A stretch of DNA of 39,162 nt, taken from contig CP070653.1 of the NCBI GenBank assembly GCA_020354665.1, positions 3,070,249 through 3,109,410 on the forward strand. The letters are read 5' to 3'. Each line of letters begins with the position of its first letter. Position 1 is the stretch's first letter. Source of the DNA: Burkholderiales bacterium (GTDB lineage Bacteria > Pseudomonadota > Gammaproteobacteria > Burkholderiales > Burkholderiaceae_C). Made by a program: the position numbers and the translations under genes. Under the pieces are notes generated by a model, which did no database searches, was not told the DNA's origin, and saw only the letters and a program-made list of their open reading frames with translations. This document shows positions 9,680-18,453 of this stretch, piece by piece.

Positions 9680-9781
9680 GCCCGCCGGGCCGCCCCAAGG
9701 GCGCTGAAGCCCCCACGGGGGGCAGCCAACGATGTGAGCGTGGGGGCCGCATGACCTGCCCGCCGGGCCGCCCCAAGGGCG
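9680..9781. repeat. Diverged tandem repeat with two identical 24-nt cores upstream of tyrA
   Basis: An identical 24-nt core starting GCCCGCCGGGCC occurs at 9680-9703 and 9758-9781, a period of 78 nt. The sequence after each core is recognisably related but diverged (both contain a GGGGxGCAGC block followed by AACGA or AAACGA). Each core contains a 5-bp hairpin CGCCC-CAA-GGGCG, and the first unit also has the 6-bp hairpin GCCCCC-ACG-GGGGGC. The element fills most of the 163-bp pheA-tyrA gap. I believe similar GC-rich palindromic units are scattered between genes in other Burkholderiales, but I cannot check that here. It could affect RNA processing or tyrA expression. Confidence 0.7.
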
Positions 9782-9838
9782 TTGGAAGACTGCTCGGGGC
9801 GCAGCAAACGAAGTCTGAATGTGTAGCCATCGTGCCGC

Positions 9839-10936
9839 TCAGTGTGTATCGAGGGGGTAGGCGCCCAGCAGCTTGAAGAAGGCACACACCTCACGCAGCT
9901 CGTTCAACGCTTGCGCCACCTCCGCTTGATCCGGGTGCCCTGCGACATCGATGTAGAAGTAGTACTCCCACTGGCCCGAGCGCGCCGGCCGCGACTCGAA
10001 TCGCGTCATCGACACGCCATGAGCCTTGAGTGGCACCAGCATGTCGTGCACCGCACCCGGCCGGTTGGGCACCGAGACGACCAGGCTGGTGCAGTCATGG
10101 CCCGAAGCCCGCGGGGCGGGGTGGCGCTCGGGGTGCGTGACGATCGCAAAGCGCGTCCGGTTGTGCGCATCGTCCTGGATGGCGGGCGCGACGATTTGCA
10201 GGCCGAACTCGCTGGCTGCGCGCTCGCTCGCGATGGCTGCCAGCTTTGCATCCATCGACGCCAACCGGGCACCCTCCGCGTTGCTGAACACCGCTCGGCG
10301 CTCGACACCCGGCAGATGGTCGCTCAACCACTGGTGGCATTGCGCCAGCGCCTGAGGATGGGCGCACACCGCGTCGATTCCCGCCACCGTGCTCTCGCGT
10401 CGCATCAGGTTGTGCCGCACCGCAAGGCTGGTTTCGCCCACGATGACGAGGGGCGTGGTCAGGAACAGGTCGAGTGATCGGGCAACCACGCCTTCGGTCG
10501 AGTTCTCTACCGGCACCACGCCGAAGTCTGCCGAGCTCGCGGCGACGCTGCGGAACACCTCATCGATGCTGACGCACGGAACGCGCTCGATCGACGAGCC
10601 AAAGAAACCCAGCGCAGCGAGCTCGCTGAACGTGCCTGCCGGCCCCAGATAGGCCACGCGCGTCGCCGCCTCAAGCGAGCGGCACGCCGACATGATCTCG
10701 CGCCATATCGGTGCGACGCTCTCGGTCTTGAGCGGACCGGAGTTGGCGGCCTTCAAGTCGTCGATCACCTGGGCTTCGCGTTCGGGTCGAAAGACCGCCG
10801 AGCCTTCGCGTCTTTTCAATTCGCCGATTTCCCGGGCCAGCTCCGCGCGCCGGTTGAGCAGGGTGAGCAGCTCGCGGTCGACGGTATCGATCTGCGCGCG
10901 CAGTGACCGAAGCGCCGGATCCGTCGGGGAAGTCAT
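9839..10936 (-). CDS. pheA: Bifunctional chorismate mutase / prephenate dehydratase (P-protein)
   Basis: A 365-residue three-domain protein. Residues 1 to about 90 are an AroQ-type chorismate mutase ([22 protein letters not shown]). The middle is prephenate dehydratase, starting [16 protein letters not shown] and including [11 protein letters not shown] and HNRTRFAIV with the catalytic Thr. The C-terminus is an ACT regulatory domain ([17 protein letters not shown], then [17 protein letters not shown]) that in relatives senses phenylalanine. The enzyme makes phenylpyruvate from chorismate. Its ATG at 10934-10936 overlaps the gyrA stop by the ATGA arrangement, so translation is coupled to gyrA. 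serC, usually found between gyrA and pheA in related genomes, is missing here. Confidence 0.96.
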   Translation of the reverse strand: MTSPTDPALRSLRAQIDTVDRELLTLLNRRAELAREIGELKRREGSAVFRPEREAQVIDDLKAANSGPLKTESVAPIWREIMSACRSLEAATRVAYLGPAGTFSELAALGFFGSSIERVPCVSIDEVFRSVAASSADFGVVPVENSTEGVVARSLDLFLTTPLVIVGETSLAVRHNLMRRESTVAGIDAVCAHPQALAQCHQWLSDHLPGVERRAVFSNAEGARLASMDAKLAAIASERAASEFGLQIVAPAIQDDAHNRTRFAIVTHPERHPAPRASGHDCTSLVVSVPNRPGAVHDMLVPLKAHGVSMTRFESRPARSGQWEYYFYIDVAGHPDQAEVAQALNELREVCAFFKLLGAYPLDTH

Positions 10937-13572
10937 TGGCCGGTCGACCCTGACCCGGCCGATGGATCGGCGTCCTCGACCTCGGTGCCGGTCGCGTCGT
11001 TCTCGACGATGCGCTGCAGCCCCGATAGCGTGGTGCCCTCATCGAGGGCGATCAACGTCACACCCTGCGTCGCGCGGCCCATTTCGCGGATCTCGGACAC
11101 GCGTGTGCGCACGAGCACGCCCTTGTCGGTGATCAGCATGATCTCATCGCTGGGCCGAACCAGCGTGGCTGCCACCACCTTGCCGTTGCGCTCGCTCTGC
11201 TGGATCGCGATCATGCCCTTGGTGCCGCGGCCGTGGCGGGTGTACTCGATGATCGGCGTGCGCTTTCCGTAGCCGTTCTCGGTGGCCGTGAGCACGCTCT
11301 GCGTCTCATCCTCGGCCACCAGCATCGCGATCACGTTCTGGCCCGGCTCGAGCATCATGCCGCGCACGCCGCGCGCCTGTCGGCCCATCGGCCGCACGTC
11401 GTCCTCGTTAAACCGCACTGCCTTGCCGCCGTCGGAAAACAGCATCACGTCGTGGTGGCCGTCGGTCAGCGCGGCGCCGATCAGGTAGTCGCTCTCATCG
11501 AGGTCGACGGCAATGATGCCGGCCTTGCGCGGGTTGCTGAACTCGTCGAGCGCGGTCTTCTTGACGGTTCCCAGCGCGGTGGCCATGAAGACGTAGTGGT
11601 CCGACGGAAAGCTGCGGAACTCATCGGTCAGCGGCAGCACGACGGTGACCTTCTCATCGGGCTGCAGCGGGAACATGTTGACGATCGGCCTGCCGCGGCT
11701 CGCGCGCCCGCCTTGCGGCACCTCCCAGACCTTGAGCCAGTAGACGCGCCCACGGTTGGAGAAGCACAGGATCCAGTCGTGCGTGTTGGCGATGAAGAGC
11801 TGGTCGATCCAGTCGTCCTCTTTCGTCTGCGCAGCCTGCTTGCCGCGCCCGCCCCGCCGCTGCGCGCGGTACTCTGCCAGGGGCTGGCTCTTCACATAGC
11901 CCGCGTGACTGAGCGTGACGACCATGTCAGTGGGCGCGATCAGGTCCTCCGTGCCGAGTTCCTGAACGTTGTGCTCGACGACGCTGCGCCGCGCACCGAT
12001 CTTTGTCTGACCGAATTCGAGCTTCAGCGCGCCGAGCTCGTCGCTGATGATCGCGGTCACGCGCTGCGGCTTGGAAAGGATGTCGAGCAAGTCGGCGATC
12101 TGCGCCATCACGTCCTTGTACTCGCCGATGATCTTGTCTTGTTCCAGGCCGGTCAGGCGCTGCAGTCGCATCTGCAAGATTTCCTGTGCCTGGTCGTCCG
12201 ACAACCGGTAAAGGCCGTCGGGCTGCAGGCCGTAGGCCGGTGGCAGGCCTTCGGGCCGATAGGCTGCGCGCCCGCCGGGTGTGTCCCGCTCCGCACGCGC
12301 CAGCATCTCGCGCACCATCGAACTGTCCCAGCTCTTGCTCATCAATGCCGCCTTGGCAACCGGCGGCGTCGGTGACGTCTTGATCGTTTCGATGAACTCG
12401 TCGATGTTGGCCAGTGCCACCGCCAGCCCTTCGAGCACGTGTCCGCGCTCCCGGGCCTTGCGCAGCTCGTACACCGTACGCCGGGTGACCACCTCCCGCC
12501 GGTGCTCGAGGAAGATCTCCAGCAGCTGCTTCAGATTGCACAGGCGCGGCTGGCCGTCGACCAGCGCGACCATGTTGATACCGAAGGTGTCCTGCAGCTG
12601 GGTCTGCTTGTACAGGTTGTTCAGCACGACCTCGGGCACTTCGCCGCGCCGCAGCTCGATGACGACCCGCATGCCGGACTTGTCGCTCTCGTCCTGGATG
12701 TGGCTAATCCCTTCGAGCTTCTTCTCGTGGACGAGCTCGGCGATCCGCTCGAGCAATGTCTTCTTGTTGACCTGATACGGGATCTCGTCGACGACGATTG
12801 CCTGTCGTGCACCCTTTTCGAGGTCCTCGAAATGGCACCTTGCCCGCATCACCACCTTGCCGCGGCCGGTGCGATAGCCCTCGCGCACGCCGGCCACGCC
12901 ATAGATGATCCCGGCGGTCGGAAAGTCGGGCGCCGGGACGACCTCCATCAGCTCCTCGACGCTCGCCTGCGGGTCCTTGAGCAGGTGCAGACACGCGTCG
13001 ACGACCTCGTTCAGGTTGTGCGGCGGAATGTTGGTGGCCATGCCCACCGCGATCCCGGCTGACCCGTTGACCAACAGGTTGGGCAAGCGGGTCGGCAGCA
13101 CCAGCGGTTCCTTTTCGGAACCGTCGTAGTTCGGACCGAAGTCGACGGTTTCCTTGTCGATGTCGGCCAGCATCTCGTGCGCGATCTTTGCGAGCCTGAT
13201 TTCCGTGTAGCGCATCGCCGCAGCGTTGTCGCCGTCGACACTGCCGAAGTTGCCCTGGCCGTCGATCAGCATGTGGCGCAGCGAGAAATCCTGTGCCATG
13301 CGCACGATCGTGTCGTATACCGCGGTATCGCCATGGGGGTGGTATTTGCCGATCACGTCGCCGACGATGCGTGCCGATTTCTTGTACGGCCGGTTCCAGT
13401 CGTTGTTCAGCTCGTGCATGGCAAAGAGCACGCGCCGGTGCACCGGCTTCAGGCCATCGCGCGCATCGGGCAGGGCGCGCCCGACGATGACGCTCATCGC
13501 GTAGTCGAGATAGGACCGCCGCATCTCCTCTTCGAGACTGACCGGCAGGGTTTCCTTGGCGTATTGGGTCAT
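10933..13572 (-). CDS. gyrA: DNA gyrase subunit A
   Basis: A complete 879-residue GyrA. The quinolone-determining region reads [15 protein letters not shown], giving Thr83 and Asp87 in E. coli numbering, and the catalytic Tyr122 lies in [10 protein letters not shown]. The GyrA box, QRRGGRGK, is present in the C-terminal wrapping domain, which distinguishes it from ParC. Six beta-propeller blades follow, and the tail is short and Gly/Ser/acidic. GyrA with GyrB introduces negative supercoils. Thr at position 83 is also the normal residue in several pseudomonads and Burkholderia, so it is not evidence of selected resistance. The gene heads the minus-strand run and is divergent from ompA across about 270 bp. 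Confidence 0.98.
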   Translation of the reverse strand: MTQYAKETLPVSLEEEMRRSYLDYAMSVIVGRALPDARDGLKPVHRRVLFAMHELNNDWNRPYKKSARIVGDVIGKYHPHGDTAVYDTIVRMAQDFSLRHMLIDGQGNFGSVDGDNAAAMRYTEIRLAKIAHEMLADIDKETVDFGPNYDGSEKEPLVLPTRLPNLLVNGSAGIAVGMATNIPPHNLNEVVDACLHLLKDPQASVEELMEVVPAPDFPTAGIIYGVAGVREGYRTGRGKVVMRARCHFEDLEKGARQAIVVDEIPYQVNKKTLLERIAELVHEKKLEGISHIQDESDKSGMRVVIELRRGEVPEVVLNNLYKQTQLQDTFGINMVALVDGQPRLCNLKQLLEIFLEHRREVVTRRTVYELRKARERGHVLEGLAVALANIDEFIETIKTSPTPPVAKAALMSKSWDSSMVREMLARAERDTPGGRAAYRPEGLPPAYGLQPDGLYRLSDDQAQEILQMRLQRLTGLEQDKIIGEYKDVMAQIADLLDILSKPQRVTAIISDELGALKLEFGQTKIGARRSVVEHNVQELGTEDLIAPTDMVVTLSHAGYVKSQPLAEYRAQRRGGRGKQAAQTKEDDWIDQLFIANTHDWILCFSNRGRVYWLKVWEVPQGGRASRGRPIVNMFPLQPDEKVTVVLPLTDEFRSFPSDHYVFMATALGTVKKTALDEFSNPRKAGIIAVDLDESDYLIGAALTDGHHDVMLFSDGGKAVRFNEDDVRPMGRQARGVRGMMLEPGQNVIAMLVAEDETQSVLTATENGYGKRTPIIEYTRHGRGTKGMIAIQQSERNGKVVAATLVRPSDEIMLITDKGVLVRTRVSEIREMGRATQGVTLIALDEGTTLSGLQRIVENDATGTEVEDADPSAGSGSTGQ

Positions 13573-13674
13573 TCGGCGAGCGCTTGGCGAGTCAACCGCA
13601 GTGCGGCGCGGGACTCCGGCGCCGATGGGCCAGCGATTTTAGTTCGCGAGCAATGTGGCTCAAGCGCAACAGCG

Positions 13675-13703
13675 ATGTTACGGACGTACACATCGACCGT
13701 CAA
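13675..13703 (-). promoter_or_regulatory. Putative sigma-70 promoter of gyrA
   Basis: On the minus strand TTGACG (complement of 13698-13703) is followed after exactly 17 nt by TAACAT (complement of 13675-13680). These match five of six -35 bases and four of six -10 bases. Initiation would fall near 13668, about 95 nt before the gyrA ATG. The position in the divergent gyrA-ompA gap fits. It is predicted from sequence only. Confidence 0.45.
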
Positions 13704-13842
13704 AATGCAGTCCGTCAAGGGGCCTATGGCACAATGTTTTGTCGCTGGCGTTGGCCCGCGTGTGCGGGTCGCGCTGACGGTTCGCGATTCCACAATTTCG
13801 ACGTTACGCAGGTCAACTGCGGCTTTCCTTGAGAGGAGAATC

Positions 13843-14544
13843 ATGAAGAAATTGAACAAGGTGGCAGTGCTATTCGCATCTGCCGCCCTTGCCGCGCCGC
13901 TGGCTGCGCTTGCGCAAACGCCGACGGCCGAAGAACTGAAGGCTGCCAACGGCTCGGACCAATGGCGTGCTTCAGACGGAACACCCTGGAAGAACGGCAC
14001 CAACGAGTATTGCTGGCGTGACTCCGGCTGGACGCCCGCGACGGCCTATCCGGGCTGCGATGGCGCAGCCAAGCCGCCGCCCCCGCCGCCGCCCCCGCCG
14101 CCGCCCCCGCCGCCCCCGCCGCCGCCAGTCGCGGCTCCGGCTCCGGCCCCGGCTCCGCCGCCGCCCCCACCGCCTGCGCCGACGAGCGAGAAGGTGACGT
14201 TCGCGGCTGACGCGTTCTTCGACTTCGACAAGGCGGTGCTGAAGCCGGAGGCGCGCGCCAAGCTCGACGACCTGGTGAGCAAGACCTCGGGCATCAACCT
14301 CGAAGTCATCATCGCGGTTGGCCACACCGACAGCATTGGCTCCGACGCATACAACCAGAAGTTGTCGGTGCGTCGTTCCGAGGCGATCAAGGCTTACCTG
14401 GTGAGTAAGGGCATCGAGAAGAACCGTGTCTATACCGAAGGCAAGGGCGAGAAGCAGCCGGTGGCCGACAATCGGACCCGCGAAGGCCGCGCCAAGAACC
14501 GCCGCGTCGAGATCGAGGTGGTGGGTACGCGCACCAAGAAGTAA
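13843..14544 (+). CDS. OmpA-family outer membrane protein with a long polyproline linker
   Basis: A 233-residue protein. A signal peptide ([25 protein letters not shown]) leads to a short domain of about 50 residues containing two Cys (EYCWRDSG, then YPGCDG). Next comes a run of 18 consecutive prolines, a Pro/Ala linker, and a C-terminal OmpA/MotB peptidoglycan-binding domain. The OmpA domain shows [35 protein letters not shown], and [10 protein letters not shown]. There is no full eight-strand beta-barrel, so the N-terminal part is not a classical OmpA porin. The OmpA domain ties the outer membrane to peptidoglycan. The start ATG has GAGAGGAG 6 nt upstream. Related Burkholderiales carry an ompA-like gene in the same place between gyrA and ubiG. 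Confidence 0.92.
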   Translation: MKKLNKVAVLFASAALAAPLAALAQTPTAEELKAANGSDQWRASDGTPWKNGTNEYCWRDSGWTPATAYPGCDGAAKPPPPPPPPPPPPPPPPPPVAAPAPAPAPPPPPPPAPTSEKVTFAADAFFDFDKAVLKPEARAKLDDLVSKTSGINLEVIIAVGHTDSIGSDAYNQKLSVRRSEAIKAYLVSKGIEKNRVYTEGKGEKQPVADNRTREGRAKNRRVEIEVVGTRTKK

Positions 14545-14564
14545 TTCTTGGTCGGACTGATCGC

Positions 14565-14594
14565 AAGCCCCGCTTCGGCGGGGCTTGTTTTTTT
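14565..14594 (+). terminator. Rho-independent terminator after the ompA-like gene
   Basis: A perfect 9-bp stem, AAGCCCCGC paired with GCGGGGCTT, closes a stable TTCG loop at 14574-14577. It is followed by G and seven T residues. It lies 21 nt after the ompA stop and before ubiG, so ubiG is likely to have its own promoter or be read by leak-through. Confidence 0.93.
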
Positions 14595-14615
14595 CGCGCG
14601 TCGGATAATCGCGCC

Positions 14616-15317
14616 ATGACGAATGCCGACCCGCAGGAGCTCGCCAAGTTCAGCGAACTCGCCCACCGCTGGTGGGATCCCGAAAGCGAATTTCGCCCGC
14701 TGCACCAGATTAACCCGTTACGGCTGGGCTGGATCGAGAAGATCGTGCCGTTGGCCGGGCTGAAGGTACTCGACGTCGGCTGTGGCGGAGGCATCCTGGC
14801 CGACTCGATGGCGCGCCGCGGTGCCGACGTGCTGGGCATCGACCTGGCAAGCAAGGCACTCAAGGTCGCGCAGCTGCACGCGCTGGAGGCCGGTACGGAA
14901 CGGGTGGCCTACCGTGAGATCGCAGTCGAAGCGCTGGCCGCGGAACAGCCGGCCGCGTTCGACGTGGTGACGTGCATGGAAATGCTCGAGCACGTGCCGC
15001 AGCCCGACTCGGTGGTGCGCGCCTGTGCGACGCTGGTTCGGCCGGGCGGACGGCTGTTCTTCTCGACGATCAACCGCAATCCGAAGTCGTTCCTCTTCGC
15101 GATCGTCGGCGCCGAGTACGTGCTGCAATTGCTGCCGAAGGGCACTCACGAGTACGCGCGTTTCATCCGGCCGAGCGAGCTGGCGCAGTGGTGCCGACAG
15201 GCCGGTCTCGACCTGACCGAGGAGCGCGGGCTCGAATACAACCCGCTGACGCGCGCGTACCGGCTTTCGGCGAACACCAGCGTCAACTACATGATGGCGT
15301 GCAGGCGGCCCGCATGA
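14616..15317 (+). CDS. ubiG: UbiG, ubiquinone biosynthesis O-methyltransferase
   Basis: A 233-residue class I SAM methyltransferase. The UbiG-specific N-terminus [20 protein letters not shown] is clear, followed by SAM motif [12 protein letters not shown] (about residues 51-61) and the later [12 protein letters not shown] and [17 protein letters not shown]. UbiG carries out both O-methylations in ubiquinone synthesis at the cytoplasmic face of the membrane. The length is close to E. coli UbiG (240). The stop overlaps the start of gph by ATGA, a pairing common in beta- and gammaproteobacteria. Confidence 0.96.
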   Translation: MTNADPQELAKFSELAHRWWDPESEFRPLHQINPLRLGWIEKIVPLAGLKVLDVGCGGGILADSMARRGADVLGIDLASKALKVAQLHALEAGTERVAYREIAVEALAAEQPAAFDVVTCMEMLEHVPQPDSVVRACATLVRPGGRLFFSTINRNPKSFLFAIVGAEYVLQLLPKGTHEYARFIRPSELAQWCRQAGLDLTEERGLEYNPLTRAYRLSANTSVNYMMACRRPA

Positions 15318-15979
15318 GCCGTCGCTTCGCCGCTGTGTTGTTCGACCTCGACGGCACGCTCATCGACAGCGCGCGCGACTTGGCCGGCGCTGCCAACGAG
15401 ATGCGGCTCGCGCGATCGCTGCCCCCCTTGCCGTTCGACACGCTGCGGCCGCTGGCCGGGGCCGGTGCGCGGGGCATGATCGGCGTAGCCCTCGGGATCG
15501 CGCCGGGCGATGCCGAATACGATTCCTTGCGCGACGAGTTCCTCGACCGCTACGAGCAGCGGATGCTGGCCGAAACCCACGTCTTCGAGGCGATGGAAGC
15601 AGTCATCGACCGACTTGACCAGACAGACTGGCCGTGGGGCATCGTGACCAACAAGGTCCAGCGGTTCACGCTCCCGGTCGTTGAGGGTCTGCGGCTGCAC
15701 AGGCGGGCGGCCGTTGTCGTGAGTGGTGACACGACACCGCACACCAAACCGCACCCAGAGCCCTTGCTCGAGGCGTCGCGTCGCCTCGGTGTACGGCCGG
15801 AAGGCTGCGTGTACGTTGGCGACGACTTGCGCGACGTGCAGGCCGGGCGTGCCGCTGGCATGGTCACCGCAGTCGCGGGCTGGGGATACCTCGGCACCGG
15901 CGATGCCGTCGCGGCGTGGGGCGCCGACGTCGTTGTCGGCAGCCCGTCGCTGCTCTTGAACTGGCTGGGGTTGGCCTAA
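15314..15979 (+). CDS. gph: Phosphoglycolate phosphatase, HAD family
   Basis: A 221-residue HAD phosphatase. The nucleophile motif [12 protein letters not shown] places Asp11 and Asp13. The motif II Thr is in GIVTNK, Lys in KPHPEPLL, and the metal-binding acids in [13 protein letters not shown]. The cap insertion between motifs I and II is the helical type seen in Gph. The enzyme removes 2-phosphoglycolate, a product of oxidative DNA end repair and of Rubisco oxygenation. The start is the ATG at 15314, overlapping the ubiG stop. The ubiG linkage favours Gph over other HAD phosphatases. The tmRNA gene begins only 13 nt after the stop. Confidence 0.92.
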   Translation: MSRRFAAVLFDLDGTLIDSARDLAGAANEMRLARSLPPLPFDTLRPLAGAGARGMIGVALGIAPGDAEYDSLRDEFLDRYEQRMLAETHVFEAMEAVIDRLDQTDWPWGIVTNKVQRFTLPVVEGLRLHRRAAVVVSGDTTPHTKPHPEPLLEASRRLGVRPEGCVYVGDDLRDVQAGRAAGMVTAVAGWGYLGTGDAVAAWGADVVVGSPSLLLNWLGLA

Positions 15980-15982
15980 ACT
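15956..15982 (+). promoter_or_regulatory. Possible tmRNA promoter inside the 3' end of gph
   Basis: TTGAAC at 15956-15961 and TAAACT at 15977-15982 resemble -35 and -10 elements, but the spacer is only 15 nt. The -35 lies in gph codons and the -10 spans its stop codon. Initiation would fall a few bases before the mature tmRNA 5' end at 15993. The alternative is that tmRNA is processed from a ubiG-gph read-through transcript. Confidence 0.35.
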
Positions 15983-15992
15983 ACGAGGCTCT

Positions 15993-16363
15993 GGGACCGA
16001 CCTGGCTTCGACGGGGGTACGGAGTCGGAACAGGGCATGCCGAGCACCAGTTCGCTCGTAAATCCACTGGAATCAAGTAACTGCGAACGACGAACGTTTC
16101 GCCCTCGCCGCTTAATAACCGGTGAGCCTCTCAACGGTTGGCCGATGGGCCGGGTCCAAGCCGCAAGGCAAAGGCTGAGAGGTCATGCACATCGGCTGGT
16201 TCGCTGTTCGGTCACCTGGCAGCGAGCGAGATTCGGGTGACTGGCCCTGAACGTAGCGTGCTGCTGCGCGACCGAGGGGCGAGATTCAAATCAGCCAGCT
16301 AAGCATGTAGAACTGTCCGGCGATGGCTCGCGGACGGGGGTTCGATTCCCCCCGGTTCCACCA
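15993..16363 (+). ncRNA. ssrA: Transfer-messenger RNA (tmRNA)
   Basis: A one-piece tmRNA of 371 nt. The 5' end GGGACCG pairs with CGGTTCC at 16353-16359 to form the 7-bp acceptor stem (one G-U pair), followed by A and an encoded CCA at 16361-16363. The 5' segment CTGGCTTCGACGGGG is the conserved tmRNA D-loop region. The T-arm GGGGGTTCGATTCCCCC lies near the 3' end. The reading frame GCG AAC GAC GAA CGT TTC GCC CTC GCC GCT followed by two TAA stops (16083-16118) encodes the tag ANDERFALAA, the form typical of Burkholderiales. With SmpB it rescues stalled ribosomes and marks the peptides for proteolysis. Confidence 0.97.
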
Positions 16364-16400
16364 AGCTGGAGTTGCAGCGGTTTGTCCTTTAGAGCTGCGG

Positions 16401-16667
16401 ATGTCAAGACCAAAATCCGGCCCCGAACACGCTGCACCCGCGCGCTATCTGGTGATCATCGACGCCGCCGGCGAAATGCTGGCCCGGCTGTTCGACGCCG
16501 AGCGGCGCCACCTCACCGACTTCGACGCATCGTCAGAGGAGGTGGCGGTGATGACGTCCGGGCTGGTTCCCGCGGTCGGGGCCGACGTGCGGCAATGGGG
16601 TCATGCGCTCGAAGGCCACAGCGCCCAGGAACTGCGCGAGGCGCGCATCTACACCCTCGACATCTGA
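16401..16667 (+). CDS. Small protein of unknown function
   Basis: An 88-residue protein with no recognised domain. After a basic start (MSRPKSGPEH) it reads RYLVIIDAAGEMLARLFDAE, then a region with DFDASSEEVAVMTSGLVP, and it ends with REARIYTLDI. The pattern of short strands and a final beta-like YTLDI suggests a small soluble alpha/beta protein. There is no signal peptide or membrane helix. I chose the ATG at 16401 because the longer frame begins inside tmRNA. Codon use looks like that of its neighbours. It lies between ssrA and the AIM24 gene, and from memory similar small proteins occur in related genomes, which would argue that it is a real gene. Confidence 0.6.
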   Translation: MSRPKSGPEHAAPARYLVIIDAAGEMLARLFDAERRHLTDFDASSEEVAVMTSGLVPAVGADVRQWGHALEGHSAQELREARIYTLDI

Positions 16668-16761
16668 TCGCCTGGATCGACTACCAGCCCGTGGTGGGTC
16701 GCGTCCGCGTGCGTGACGCTCGGTACGATCACGACTTCTCGCCCCCCAAGGAACGACGGAC

Positions 16762-17577
16762 ATGGCAATGGACGTGATCGACTACGACATTCGGGGTGCG
16801 GAGATGCAGTTTGTCGAGATCGAGCTCGATCCGGGTGAGGCGGCGGTCGGCGAAGCCGGCAGCATGATGTTCATGGACCCGTCGATTGCGATGGACACGG
16901 TGTTCGGCGACGGGTCGGGCAATTCGAACGGAAGGCTGTTCGGCAAGTTGCTCAGTGCCGGCAAACGGCTCGTCACCGGCGAGTCGCTATTCACCACCGT
17001 CTACACGAATCAGGGCCCGGTCAAGCAGCGCGTGGCGTTTGCCGCGCCGTACCCCGGCAAGATCCTGCCCATGGATCTGAAGACGTTGGGCGGCACACTG
17101 ATCTGCCAGAAGGATGCGTTCCTCTGCGCGGCGCGCGGCGTGACACTCGGCATCCACTTCCAGCAGAAGTTGTCGGCGGGCTTCTTCGGCGGCGAGGGCT
17201 TCATCATGCAGAGGCTCGACGGCAACGGGGTCGCTTTCGTGCACGCTGGCGGCACCGTGGTCAAGCGCGAGTTGCACGCAGGCCAGTCACTGATGGTCGA
17301 CACCGGCTGTGTGGTCGGCTTCACGCGCGAAGTCGCCTTCGAGGTCCAGTACGTCGGCAAGGTCAAGACGGCGTTGTTCGGGGGCGAAGGCTTGTTCTTC
17401 GCCAAGCTCAGCGGCCCCGGTACGGTCTGGCTGCAGAGCCTGCCGTTTTCGCGACTGGCGAGCCGGGTGTTTGCCGCGGCGCCGCAGCGCGGGGGCTCGC
17501 GTGAAGAAGGCTCCGTGCTCGGCGGTTTCGGTGCCGGCGGCCTGCTCGGCGGCGTGCTTGGCGGCGACGACGAGTAG
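16762..17577 (+). CDS. AIM24 / TIGR00266-family protein
   Basis: A 271-residue protein of the AIM24 family, a widespread beta-helix-like fold of unclear function in bacteria. Typical features are the N-terminal [20 protein letters not shown], the central [21 protein letters not shown], and [22 protein letters not shown]. The C-terminus is Gly-rich ([15 protein letters not shown]), as in many members. There is no signal peptide. The mitochondrial relative Aim24 affects inner-membrane organisation, but no role is established for the bacterial proteins. It starts at the ATG at 16762, with AAGGAA upstream, and ends 6 nt before the creatininase-family gene, so the two may be co-transcribed. Confidence 0.88.
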   Translation: MAMDVIDYDIRGAEMQFVEIELDPGEAAVGEAGSMMFMDPSIAMDTVFGDGSGNSNGRLFGKLLSAGKRLVTGESLFTTVYTNQGPVKQRVAFAAPYPGKILPMDLKTLGGTLICQKDAFLCAARGVTLGIHFQQKLSAGFFGGEGFIMQRLDGNGVAFVHAGGTVVKRELHAGQSLMVDTGCVVGFTREVAFEVQYVGKVKTALFGGEGLFFAKLSGPGTVWLQSLPFSRLASRVFAAAPQRGGSREEGSVLGGFGAGGLLGGVLGGDDE

Positions 17578-17583
17578 CCCGCG

Positions 17584-18420
17584 ATGCGCCGACGCCGCTT
17601 CACGGCAGCACTGGCCGCACTCTCGCTGACGGCCGTCGACATGTCCCTGGCTGCGGCGTCGACGATGTCGCAGCCCGAGGTTCGTTCGCGGCTCGAGGAC
17701 ATGACGTGGAGCGAACTGCGCCAGCGCATCGATGGCGGCGCGACCACCGTGCTGGTGCCGATCGGCGGTACCGAGCAGAACGGGCCGCACATGGTGCTGG
17801 GCAAGCACAACGTGCGCGTGCGCGAACTGGCCGCGCGCATTGCGCAGCAGCTGGGCACCGTGGTCGTCGCCCCGGTCATCGCCTACGTTCCGGAGGGCGC
17901 GATCGACCCGCCGACCGCACACATGCGGTATCCCGGCACGATCAGCATCACCGATGCCGCATTCGAGGCGGTTCTGGAGTCGGCCGCACGCAGTTTCCGG
18001 CAGCATGGATTTCGCGACATCGTCTTCCTCGGCGACCACGGTGGCTACCAGAAGCAACAGGAGCGCGTCGCGGCACGCCTGAGCCGGCAATGGGCCGCTG
18101 CCACGCCTGGCTGCCGGGTCCATGCGCTGACTGAGTACTATCGCGCCACGCAGACCGAGGTCGTCGAGATGATGAAGTCGCGCGGTTTTCGCGCCGAAGA
18201 AATCGGCAGTCACGCGGGCTTGGCCGACACCGCGATGGCGATGGCGGTCGATCCGTCGCTGGTGCGCGCCGACCAACTCGCAGCCGCCGCGCAGGGCGGC
18301 GACCATGCCGGCGTCTACGGGGATCCGCGACGCGCAACGGCTGAGCTGGGTCAGGCCGCGATCGACCGCATCGTCGAGCTATCGGTCGCGGCGATTCGCG
18401 AGCGCACGCGTCGCCGCTGA
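17584..18420 (+). CDS. Exported creatininase-family protein
   Basis: A 278-residue member of the creatininase/MftE amidohydrolase family. It has an N-terminal export signal: RRRRF followed by a hydrophobic stretch ending AAAS, which could be Sec or Tat. The core motifs are PIGGTEQNGPHMVLGKHN (Glu64, His69, His75), LGDHGGYQ (Asp151, His152) and SHAGLADTAM (His210, Asp215). In classical creatininase the first motif is E-x-H with a later Asp. Here Asn66 replaces the His and His75 stands near the Asp position, so the metal site may differ. Family members hydrolyse cyclic amides or cleave peptides (as MftE does). The substrate is unknown. A secreted YVTN beta-propeller follows 33 bp later. Confidence 0.85.
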   Translation: MRRRRFTAALAALSLTAVDMSLAAASTMSQPEVRSRLEDMTWSELRQRIDGGATTVLVPIGGTEQNGPHMVLGKHNVRVRELAARIAQQLGTVVVAPVIAYVPEGAIDPPTAHMRYPGTISITDAAFEAVLESAARSFRQHGFRDIVFLGDHGGYQKQQERVAARLSRQWAAATPGCRVHALTEYYRATQTEVVEMMKSRGFRAEEIGSHAGLADTAMAMAVDPSLVRADQLAAAAQGGDHAGVYGDPRRATAELGQAAIDRIVELSVAAIRERTRRR

Positions 18421-18453
18421 CTCGCGGCGGTGAGCCATTGGAAAGAACGAGGC

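Noticed and set aside
13232-13332. Thr at GyrA position 83 as a quinolone-resistance mutation
   Set aside because: Thr83 is the ordinary residue in several related genera, and Asp87 is intact. It is not evidence of selection.
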